From the NCBI GenBank assembly GCA_023412695.1, contig JAEYNG010000424.1:1-5429 (forward strand): 5,429 nt of DNA. The letters are read 5' to 3'. This document shows, one piece after another, positions 1 to 5,429 of this stretch; position 1 is the stretch's first letter; every line of letters starts with the position of its first letter. The notes under the pieces are model-generated. The model was not told the DNA's origin, did no database searches, and saw only the letters and a program-made list of their open reading frames with translations. A program made the position numbers and the translations under genes. This stretch comes from Planctomycetota bacterium. GTDB taxonomy: Bacteria > Planctomycetota > Phycisphaerae > Phycisphaerales > UBA1924.

Positions 1-653
1 ACACCATCCCCCTCCTCGAATCGCACAACGCCCGCATCATCCGCACCCCCTGGCTCGGCCACGTCAAGACCAAGCAGCTCGCCCTCGAGTCCTGCACCGG
101 CGATTGGGTCCTCTCTCTCGACTCCGACGAATCCCCCGAGCCCGACCTCGTCGCCTCCATCCGCGAAGCGCTCACGCGCAACGACCCCGCCGTCGCCGGC
201 TACGAGCTCAACCGCAAGGTCTACTACAGCAACACCCCGCTCAACTACGCCTGGCAGCCCGAGTGGCGGCTCCCCCACGTCCGCCGCAACCCCAGCGCAT
301 GGCGCGGCTACGACCCGCACGACGTCCTCGCACCCATCGACCCCGCCGCGCGCACCGACCGCCTCCGCGGCACGCTCCGCCACGACTCCATCTCCACCTT
401 CGCCGACTTCCTGATCAAGCAGGCCGCGCACAGCCGCACAATGGCCGCGAGCCTCCACGCCGCGGGTGTTCGCTCCAGCTACACGCGCCTGCTTGTCTCT
501 CCGCCCGGCGCGTTCCTCAAGCAACTCATCTTCAAGCGGGCGTTTCTCGACGGCTGGCCCGGCTGGCTCGCCGCCGCATCCACCGCCGCCTCCGCGCTTA
601 TGAAGCACGCAATGCTGATCGAGATGAACCGCACGCCGAAGCAGCCGAAGTAA
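1..653 (+). CDS. Family 2 glycosyltransferase, WaaE/KdtX-like (C-terminal part)
   Basis: The 5' end lies outside the window. The first full codon is at base 3, and 216 residues are visible before a TAA stop at 651-653. Numbering from that codon, residues 16-44 carry the pattern W-L-G, K-x-x-A-L and D-W-V-L-S-L, followed by D40-S-D-E43. This matches the DxDE-type, metal- and nucleotide-sugar-binding segment of GT-A fold glycosyltransferases near LPS-core WaaE/KdtX. Residues 65-107 (GYELNR, a Tyr/Trp-rich stretch, then W-R-G-Y-D-P-H-D) fit the acceptor side, where relatives usually have a His-Glu or His-Asp pair. The basic and hydrophobic C-terminus (FLKQLIFKRAFLDG near 171-184, then G-W-L and an Ala-rich helix) is typical of the family and probably associates with the membrane. 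The likely role is adding a sugar to a surface glycan or lipid at the cytoplasmic membrane. Donor and acceptor cannot be told. About 30-40 N-terminal residues should be missing. The kinase gene follows 36 bases later on the same strand, so co-transcription is possible. Confidence 0.85.
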   Translation, partial: TIPLLESHNARIIRTPWLGHVKTKQLALESCTGDWVLSLDSDESPEPDLVASIREALTRNDPAVAGYELNRKVYYSNTPLNYAWQPEWRLPHVRRNPSAWRGYDPHDVLAPIDPAARTDRLRGTLRHDSISTFADFLIKQAAHSRTMAASLHAAGVRSSYTRLLVSPPGAFLKQLIFKRAFLDGWPGWLAAASTAASALMKHAMLIEMNRTPKQPK

Positions 654-689
654 CACTCTCCGTTCGTCCGTCCCGTACCATCCTCCCCC

Positions 690-3503
690 GTGACCGATCC
701 CTCCCAGACTTCTCCCGGCACTCCGCCAACGCCCTCCCAGGTCGGCCTCCCCGCGTCGATCGGCCCCTACCGCGTCGATCGCGAAATCGGCCGCGGCGGG
801 ATGGGCCTCGTCTACCTCGCCCGCGACCCGCGCCTCGACCGCCCCGTCGCCATCAAGGTCCTGCCCGACGCCTTCGCCGCCGACCCCGCCCGCCTCGCCC
901 GCTTTGAGCGCGAGGCCCGAACCCTCGCAGCCCTTAACCACCAGAACGTCGCCGCGATCTACGGCCTCGAGGAGTACGACCACCGCCGCGTCCTCGTCCT
1001 CGAGTTCGTCCCCGGCAACACCCTCGGCCGCATGCTCGAACGCGGTCCCATGCCCGTTGACGAAGCGCTGCGCATCGGCGCGCAGATCGCCGAGGGGCTC
1101 GAGGCCGCGCACGATCGCGGTGTCATCCACCGCGACCTCAAGCCCGACAACGTCAAGGTCACCCCCGAAGGCATCGCCAAGGTCCTTGACTTCGGCCTCG
1201 CCACCAACGCGCCCGCCGAGCCCTCCTCCGCCTCCACCACCACCCGCGCACCCGGCCTCACCCAGCAGGGCATGGTCCTCGGCACGCCCGGCTACATGTC
1301 CCCCGAGCAGGCCCGCGGCCTGTTCACCGACAAGCGCACCGACATCTGGGCGCTCGGCTGCGTCCTCTTCGAATGCCTCTCCGGCGCGAAGGCCTTCCCC
1401 GGCGAGACCGCCACCGACGCGCTCGCCGCCGTGCTCGACCGCGAGCCGGACTACACGCTCCTCCCGCCCGTCACCCCCGGCCGCGTGCGCGAGCTCATCC
1501 GCAAGTGCCTCGCCAAGGACGTCCGCAAGCGCCTCCGCGACGCGGGCGATGCACGCATCGACCTCGAAGAAGCGCTCAGCCAGCCCCTCTCCGGCTGGTA
1601 CCGCACGCCCGGCGACTCCGCCGCGAGTGATGACAACCGCGCCGGCAAGCCGCGCCCGGTCGCGCGGCTCTCCATGCTCCTGCCCGAGGACCGCGAGATC
1701 GCCAACCTCGCGCGCTCCGCGCTCGCCGTCTCGCCCGATGGCGCGGCCATCGCCTTCGTCTCCGGCGTTGCGCCCGACACGCAGCTCTTCATCCGCCGCC
1801 TCGACGACACCGAGGCCCGGCTCATCCCCGGCACGCGCGGTGCAGAGTCCCCGACCTTCAGCCCCGACGGCACGCGCCTGGCCTTCTTCGCCGACGGCCG
1901 CCTCAAGCGCGTCGCCATCTCCGGCGGCGCGCCCGTCCCCATCGCGCCCGCGCCGCGGCCGCAGGGTGTCTGCTGGGCCGCTGACGAGTGCATCTACTTC
2001 GTCCCCGACTGGCAGAGGCCGGTCCTCCGCATCCACGCCGGCGGGGGCAGCGGCATCGGCGGCAGTGCAGGGGGCGCAAGCAGTGCCGGCGGCATCGAGA
2101 CCGTCGCCGAGCCGGACACCGCAAGCGGTGAAATCGCGCTGCTCTGTCCCGAGATGCTCCCCGGTGGCAAGCACCTTCTGTGCTCCGCGTACGGCGGACA
2201 GACGCGCGACGGCGGCGCGGCGATCGACGAAGCTCCGATCGTCGCCATCGACCTCCGCACGCGCCAACGCAAGCCCCTCATCCACGCAGGCGCAAACCCG
2301 CGCGTCGTCGCCTCGGGCCACCTCCTCTTCACCCGCAGCGGCTCCCTCTTCGCCGCGCCGTTCGATACCGACCGTGTCGAGATCCTCGGCACGCCCGCCG
2401 AGGTCGCCCGCGGCCTGCTCGGCAACGCCCTTGGCGCATCCGCCCACGCCGGTTGCTCGCTCGACGGCACGCTCGTCTACGCGCCGGGGCAGATGATCAG
2501 CGCCGAGCACGAGGCCCTGCTCGTCTCGCGCCCCGCCGCACCCGATGCGCAGCCCGCATCTCTTCTCAGCCGTCGCGGCCCGTTCGTCGCGCCCGCGCTT
2601 GCGCCCGCCGGTCCGCGCCGCCTCGCCATGCAGGTCATGGGCCCGACCAACCAACTCTGGCTCTTCGACCTCGACTCCGGCGCGGCCACCCAGCTCACGT
2701 TCAACTCCGACAACGACTGCCCCGTCTGGACGCCCGACGGCACACGCATCGCCTTCCGCTCCAATATGTCCGGCAAGGCCGAGCTCTACTGGATGCCCGC
2801 CGACGGTTCCGCTGCGCCCGAACTGATCCCCTCGACGGACGGCGCACCCTCGCCCTCGGCATTTTCTCCCGACGGCTCGCTCCTGCTGTTCACCCGCGTC
2901 CGCCCCGCCGGCGGCACCGAGATCTGGTCCGTCCGCCCGGAGCAGCCGCAGTCCGCGCGCCCGGTCGTGCAGATGGCCGCGAGCGCGTGGGGCGGCGTCA
3001 TCTCCCCCGATGGCCGCTTCCTCGCGTTCGTCAGCGACCAGACCGGCCGCCCGGAAATCTACGTCCAGCCGATGTCCGCCGCGGGCGCGCCCAGCCCGCA
3101 GCGCTGGCAGGCGACAAGTGGGGGGACTGACGGTGGCCTCGCGCCGCTGTGGTCCCGCGCAGGCGGGGAACTCTTCTACCGCACACGCGACGCGGTCATC
3201 TGCTCGCGCGTCGCCGTCGAGCCGACGTTCCAATTCGGCCGCCCGCGCATCGTCGCACAGGGCGCGTTCCTCGCGCCCACCGCGCTCGCGCCAAACTACG
3301 ACGCGTTCCCCGACGGACAAGGCATCGTTGTCCTCCGCGCACGCGAGAACGCCCAGCCCCCGCGAGAGCTCAGCGTCGTCATGAACTGGTTCGACGAGCT
3401 CCGCAAGCTCGCACCCCACCCGCAGCAGATCAAGATCACCCCGTCCTCGCGCATCGCGCCGTCCCGCCCGAGCTACGACTCGAGCGCCGGCACCATCGCC
3501 TGA
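690..3503 (+). CDS. Hanks-type Ser/Thr protein kinase with C-terminal TolB/PD40-type beta-propeller
   Basis: The protein has 937 residues. After a Pro/Ser/Thr-rich leader (1-26), a full kinase domain spans about 27-300. It has the glycine loop IGRGGMG (33-39), the VAIK lysine K56, a probable helix-C glutamate E75, the HRDLKPDN catalytic loop (147-154, D149), DFG (168-170), a Thr-rich activation loop with T183-T185, T191 and T199, the SPE variant of APE (204-206) and DIWALG (218-223). All catalytic residues are present and it is an RD kinase, so it should be active and controlled by activation-loop phosphorylation. Residues about 340-905 contain repeated SPDG-type blades near 348, 391, 590, 681, 726 and 772, as in WD40-like PD40/TolB propellers. 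The end, VVMNWFDELRKLAP (896-909), is characteristic of this kinase-propeller family. I see no hydrophobic segment between kinase and propeller, so the protein is probably cytoplasmic. The propeller likely binds a ligand or partner, but the target is unknown. The GTG start at 690 is the only start codon between the previous in-frame stop (651-653) and the kinase domain. No Shine-Dalgarno precedes it. Confidence 0.93.
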   Translation: MTDPSQTSPGTPPTPSQVGLPASIGPYRVDREIGRGGMGLVYLARDPRLDRPVAIKVLPDAFAADPARLARFEREARTLAALNHQNVAAIYGLEEYDHRRVLVLEFVPGNTLGRMLERGPMPVDEALRIGAQIAEGLEAAHDRGVIHRDLKPDNVKVTPEGIAKVLDFGLATNAPAEPSSASTTTRAPGLTQQGMVLGTPGYMSPEQARGLFTDKRTDIWALGCVLFECLSGAKAFPGETATDALAAVLDREPDYTLLPPVTPGRVRELIRKCLAKDVRKRLRDAGDARIDLEEALSQPLSGWYRTPGDSAASDDNRAGKPRPVARLSMLLPEDREIANLARSALAVSPDGAAIAFVSGVAPDTQLFIRRLDDTEARLIPGTRGAESPTFSPDGTRLAFFADGRLKRVAISGGAPVPIAPAPRPQGVCWAADECIYFVPDWQRPVLRIHAGGGSGIGGSAGGASSAGGIETVAEPDTASGEIALLCPEMLPGGKHLLCSAYGGQTRDGGAAIDEAPIVAIDLRTRQRKPLIHAGANPRVVASGHLLFTRSGSLFAAPFDTDRVEILGTPAEVARGLLGNALGASAHAGCSLDGTLVYAPGQMISAEHEALLVSRPAAPDAQPASLLSRRGPFVAPALAPAGPRRLAMQVMGPTNQLWLFDLDSGAATQLTFNSDNDCPVWTPDGTRIAFRSNMSGKAELYWMPADGSAAPELIPSTDGAPSPSAFSPDGSLLLFTRVRPAGGTEIWSVRPEQPQSARPVVQMAASAWGGVISPDGRFLAFVSDQTGRPEIYVQPMSAAGAPSPQRWQATSGGTDGGLAPLWSRAGGELFYRTRDAVICSRVAVEPTFQFGRPRIVAQGAFLAPTALAPNYDAFPDGQGIVVLRARENAQPPRELSVVMNWFDELRKLAPHPQQIKITPSSRIAPSRPSYDSSAGTIA
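2037..2093 (+). other. Gly/Ser/Ala low-complexity insert in the kinase propeller
   Basis: Residues 450-468 of the kinase protein are almost entirely Gly, Ser and Ala (A-G-G-G-S-G-I-G-G-S-A-G-G and onward). They fall between a Trp/Pro-containing strand (WQRPVLRIH) and a strand resuming at I469-E-T-V. This looks like a flexible loop expanded within one propeller blade. It probably arose by slippage in GGC-type codons, and it is unlikely to be a domain boundary because blade motifs lie on both sides. Confidence 0.6.
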
Positions 3504-3515
3504 TCGCGATCCTCC
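3504..3515. other. Convergent 12-base gap between kinase and alr stops
   Basis: The kinase TGA (3501-3503) and the alr TGA (reverse complement of 3516-3518) are separated by only 12 bases. A perfect 10-base palindrome, GATCGCGATC at 3502-3511, overlaps the kinase stop. It has no loop or T-tract, so it is not a convincing intrinsic terminator. Termination of both transcripts must occur inside the opposite gene or depend on a factor such as Rho (inference). Confidence 0.7.
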
Positions 3516-4958
3516 TCACGCCGCGACGGTCTGCGTCCGCGCCGCGCCCGCGTTCTTCTCGTGGGTGTTGTGCGCAGCGCCGGTGTATCGGTACACGCGA
3601 TCGAGCCGCGGCCCCATCCGGCACAACAGCTCGTGCGCGATCGTCCCCCCCGCGTTCGCCAGCGCGGGCAGGTGATTCGGCGCGTGCGGGTCAACGCCCA
3701 CCAGCTCCACCTCCGCGCCCGCGACGTCCATCCCCGCGCGCCCCGGCTGCAGATAGCCCTCCGGCAGGTCCGTCACATCGACCGTGATCTGGTCCATGCT
3801 CACGCGCCCGACGATCGGCGCGTACAGCGTCTCGCCGTGCTTCTCGTCGCGTCCGCTGAGGGCCGTCTCGTGGATCGTCCGCCGGTCCCACCTGCGCCCC
3901 GTGAAGCCAACCATCCCCGGCCCGCCGCTCGGCCCGCCGCCCAGCGTCCGCGGATACCCGTCTGCGTATCCCACCGGGATCATCGCGATCCGCGTCGGCC
4001 GTCCGTCCGTGCGCTTCGGCGCACGCCACGTCGAGCCGTAACCGACCGGCCACCCCGCCGGGATTTCCTCGATGTGCGCGATCGTGCTCGTCCACCGCAC
4101 CGCCGGCTCCATCCGCTCGGCCTCGTGGCCGAACTCCATGTCCGCCAGCCCCTTGCCCGCCTTCCCCCACACCGCGCCGCCGACCATCCCGAACAGCGCC
4201 TCGCCGATCCGCACCATCGTGCCGTGATATCGGCGCGAGCGGAACGTCCCGCACGAGTTCGACGCGTGGATCTCCAGCTCCGCCAGCCCGCCCGCAGCGC
4301 CCCGCGGCCCGACGAGCGCCGGGTTATGCCCGTTCACCGCCGCATTCTTCAGCATCGGGCTCACCCGATCGACCAGCCCGCGGAACATGCCCCACTGCTC
4401 GTCGGTCGCGGCGGGGTCGTCGCCGGGCGACGCGAAGTGCGTCATCATCCCCGACAGCCGCACGCGCGACGACGCCAGCACGCGCTCGATGATCTTCGCC
4501 GCCGTCTCCGGCCGCTCACCGCCACGAGAGAGCCCCGTATCGATCTGCACGTGCACCGGCACGCTCACGCCCACACGCCCGGCAAGGTCGCTCACCGCGG
4601 CGAGCTGATCCAGGTCATGGATCACCAGGTGCAGCCGCCCGCTCGCCGCCGCCCGATACAGCGGGTCTGTGCGATCGACCCCCGCCACCGGCATCAGCAC
4701 CAGGATCGGCGCCTCCGGGATCGACTCGTACAGCCCGCGGGCCTCGTCGAGGTTGTACACCGCGAACATCTTCGCCCCCGCCACCGCCAGCCGCTTGGCG
4801 ATCCGTGCCGCGCCCATCCCGTACGCGTCCTGCTTCAGGACCGCGCAGATCCCCGCTCCACCGACCGTGCGGTCCGCGCCGGAGCCGACGATCCGGCTCA
4901 CCCGCGCAAAGTTCCGCTCGATCGCGCCAAGGTCGATCTCAAGACGGCTCGTTGACAC
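3516..4958 (-). CDS. alr: Alanine racemase (PLP-dependent, fold type III)
   Basis: The 480-residue protein should interconvert L- and D-alanine in the cytosol, supplying D-Ala for peptidoglycan. It has the N-terminal strand LEIDLGAIERN (6-16), the PLP lysine K42 in AVLKQDAYGMG, IDTGLSR (139-145, R145), MMTHFASPGD (171-180), SNS (233-235), MVRIGEALFG with R250, the catalytic tyrosine Y307 in VGYGSTW, VGYADGYPR (329-337) and APIVGRVSMDQ (380-390, D389). Compared from memory with Geobacillus stearothermophilus Alr, the carbamylated Lys129 is Q138 here and the phosphate-contacting Tyr354 is H442 (TIAHELLC). It is about 90-100 residues longer than typical Alr. The extra length lies in a loop around 200-232, one of about 29 residues around 338-378, and a roughly 20-residue polar tail. 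The GTG start at 4958 sits directly before the first conserved strand, with GGGAG five bases upstream. The frame stays open further upstream, but that part runs into the divergent gene and has no family similarity. Specificity for another amino acid is possible given the substitutions. Confidence 0.93.
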   Translation of the reverse strand: MSTSRLEIDLGAIERNFARVSRIVGSGADRTVGGAGICAVLKQDAYGMGAARIAKRLAVAGAKMFAVYNLDEARGLYESIPEAPILVLMPVAGVDRTDPLYRAAASGRLHLVIHDLDQLAAVSDLAGRVGVSVPVHVQIDTGLSRGGERPETAAKIIERVLASSRVRLSGMMTHFASPGDDPAATDEQWGMFRGLVDRVSPMLKNAAVNGHNPALVGPRGAAGGLAELEIHASNSCGTFRSRRYHGTMVRIGEALFGMVGGAVWGKAGKGLADMEFGHEAERMEPAVRWTSTIAHIEEIPAGWPVGYGSTWRAPKRTDGRPTRIAMIPVGYADGYPRTLGGGPSGGPGMVGFTGRRWDRRTIHETALSGRDEKHGETLYAPIVGRVSMDQITVDVTDLPEGYLQPGRAGMDVAGAEVELVGVDPHAPNHLPALANAGGTIAHELLCRMGPRLDRVYRYTGAAHNTHEKNAGAARTQTVAA

Positions 4959-4963
4959 AGTCG

Positions 4964-4968
4964 CTCCC
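4964..4968 (-). promoter_or_regulatory. Shine-Dalgarno of alr
   Basis: On the minus strand GGGAG is followed by five bases and then the GTG start at 4958. It is the only clear ribosome-binding site in the window, and it selects this start over upstream in-frame codons. Confidence 0.6.
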
Positions 4969-5007
4969 GACGAACGCCCGGGCCTCCCTCGGGTGTTCTC
5001 CTCTCTC

Positions 5008-5036
5008 TTGTATCGACCTTCGGCATTCCCTAGGAT
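5008..5036 (+). promoter_or_regulatory. Weak candidate sigma70-type promoter
   Basis: TTGTAT (5008-5013) and TAGGAT (5031-5036) are separated by exactly 17 bases. They match three of six and four of six consensus positions respectively. The orientation would serve the + strand gene starting at 5123, giving a leader of about 80 bases. In a GC-rich window this AT-richer patch stands out, but the match is weak and promoter consensus in this phylum is uncertain. Confidence 0.25.
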
Positions 5037-5051
5037 CAGCCGCGGCCGCAA

Positions 5052-5068
5052 TCCGCCGCGCCGGCGGA
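5052..5068. repeat. Perfect inverted repeat, 7-bp arms with 3-base loop
   Basis: TCCGCCG, the loop CGC, then CGGCGGA. It lies between the divergent genes, 54 bases before the + strand start codon. It could be an operator for a dimeric repressor or a hairpin in the leader RNA. There is no T-tract after it, so it is not an intrinsic terminator. A GCGGCCGC palindrome lies just upstream at 5042-5049. Confidence 0.5.
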
Positions 5069-5122
5069 AGCTCATCCTATCGCCGCGCAACAGTCCCTCA
5101 AGCCGCGATCCCTCTCCACGCA

Positions 5123-5429
5123 ATGATGTCCGACACCGATCATCCATCCGATCACGAGCCCCGCCCCGACACCACCGCCGGCGCACCCGGCGATGGAGCG
5201 CCCCGCAAGCGGCGTCGACGCCGTCGGGGCCGCGGCAAGGGCGGCGGTGGCGGCGAGGGTGGTGGTGGCGGAGACAGCCACGCCCCTTCGGGCGAGGGCA
5301 ACGGCGGCGGGGCCGGTCTCACCGCCGGCAACCGTCTGCGGAAGGTGAAGGGAGAGGGCCCGCCCCCGCCCCCCAAAGAAGGCCGCGACGAGATCTTCGA
5401 ACGATCCAAGCAGTTCTCCGACCTCGGCC
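5123..5429 (+). CDS. Probable DEAD-box RNA helicase, N-terminal fragment (Arg/Gly-rich extension)
   Basis: An open frame begins with two adjacent ATG codons (5123, 5126) and runs off the right edge with 102 residues visible. Residues 1-27 are acidic and Pro/Asp/His-rich. Residues 28-39 are a basic patch (RKRRRRRRGRGK), 40-50 are almost all Gly, and 80-84 are five prolines. Residues 88-102 turn to normal composition and end in F98-S-D-L-G102. An Arg/Gly-rich disordered stretch is typical of RNA-binding proteins. The terminal F-x-D-L-G resembles the start of the DEAD-box Q motif (F-x-x-L-G-L), which would make this an ATP-dependent RNA helicase with an extended N-terminus. The catalytic motifs lie outside the window, so the family call rests on five residues and composition. 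Other RNA-binding proteins, such as a pseudouridine synthase or Rho with a basic N-terminal extension, remain possible. No Shine-Dalgarno is visible upstream. Confidence 0.5.
   Translation, partial: MMSDTDHPSDHEPRPDTTAGAPGDGAPRKRRRRRRGRGKGGGGGEGGGGGDSHAPSGEGNGGGAGLTAGNRLRKVKGEGPPPPPKEGRDEIFERSKQFSDLG

Larger units (their letters stand above)
4959..5122. other. Divergent intergenic region between alr and the Arg/Gly-rich protein gene
   Basis: These 164 bases separate two genes transcribed away from each other, so promoters for both should lie here. The region is less GC-rich around 4991-5037. It contains a pyrimidine tract on the + strand at 4996-5008 (purine-rich GAGAGAGGAGAA on the alr strand), a weak promoter-like pair on the + strand, and GC-rich palindromes at 5039-5068. 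I found no convincing promoter for alr itself. Confidence 0.6.

Noticed and set aside
104..907. 267-codon + strand open frame over the glycosyltransferase and kinase start
   Set aside because: It is an Arg/Pro-rich shadow. The overlapping frame gives recognisable glycosyltransferase and kinase motifs.
904..2496. 530-codon + strand open frame inside the kinase gene
   Set aside because: It is Ser/Pro/Arg/Ala low-complexity and overlaps a kinase whose catalytic motifs are all intact in the other frame. It is a high-GC shadow.
2180..3130. 316-codon + strand open frame within the propeller region
   Set aside because: It is Arg-rich with no motifs, while the propeller blades are continuous in the kinase frame, so there is no frameshift.
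3502..3511. Palindrome as a bidirectional intrinsic terminator
   Set aside because: It has a short stem without a loop and no T-tract on either strand.
3561..4955. 464-codon open frame on the + strand opposite alr
   Set aside because: The translation is dominated by Arg, Pro and His with no domain pattern. It mirrors alr codon by codon and arises from the strong G-ending codon bias of alr.
5016..5024. CTTCGG as a UUCG-tetraloop hairpin
   Set aside because: Only one base pair closes the loop, because the flanking bases do not pair.
4959..5186. 76-codon upstream extension of the alr frame
   Set aside because: It has no family similarity and would overlap the divergent gene, and the GTG at 4958 has a good ribosome-binding site directly before the conserved first strand.

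Overview
This is a 5.4 kb piece of a very GC-rich bacterial chromosome. It holds four protein genes packed closely together. The strong preference for C- or G-ending codons, the large cytoplasmic-looking Ser/Thr kinase fused to a TolB/PD40-type beta-propeller, the GTG starts and the frequent lack of Shine-Dalgarno sequences fit a planctomycete (perhaps Phycisphaerae). Acidobacteria, or another GC-rich phylum rich in Hanks-type kinases, are also possible. The assignment is an inference from style and gene families, because no marker gene is present.

Layout: (1) bases 1-653, + strand, the C-terminal 216 residues of a family 2 glycosyltransferase of the WaaE/KdtX-like type, cut by the left edge. 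(2) After a 36-base gap, bases 690-3503, + strand, a complete 937-residue Hanks-type Ser/Thr protein kinase with a C-terminal beta-propeller. (3) Convergent to it, with only 12 bases between the stop codons, bases 3516-4958, - strand, a complete 480-residue alanine racemase (alr) with two unusual active-site substitutions and two loop insertions. (4) A 164-base divergent intergenic region with a weak candidate promoter and a perfect 7-bp inverted repeat. (5) From 5123 to the right edge, + strand, the first 102 residues of a protein with an Arg/Gly-rich disordered N-terminus that ends at what looks like the start of a DEAD-box helicase Q motif.

The four genes do not form an obvious pathway. 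The glycosyltransferase (surface glycan) and alanine racemase (D-Ala for peptidoglycan) both relate to the cell envelope, but they lie on opposite strands. The glycosyltransferase and kinase could be co-transcribed. I see no mobile element, CRISPR array, tRNA, rRNA or defence system, and no convincing new multi-gene system. The points most worth a second look are the racemase active site, the kinase-propeller architecture with no visible membrane segment, the strand-dependent codon third-base bias, and the hairpin in the divergent intergenic region.
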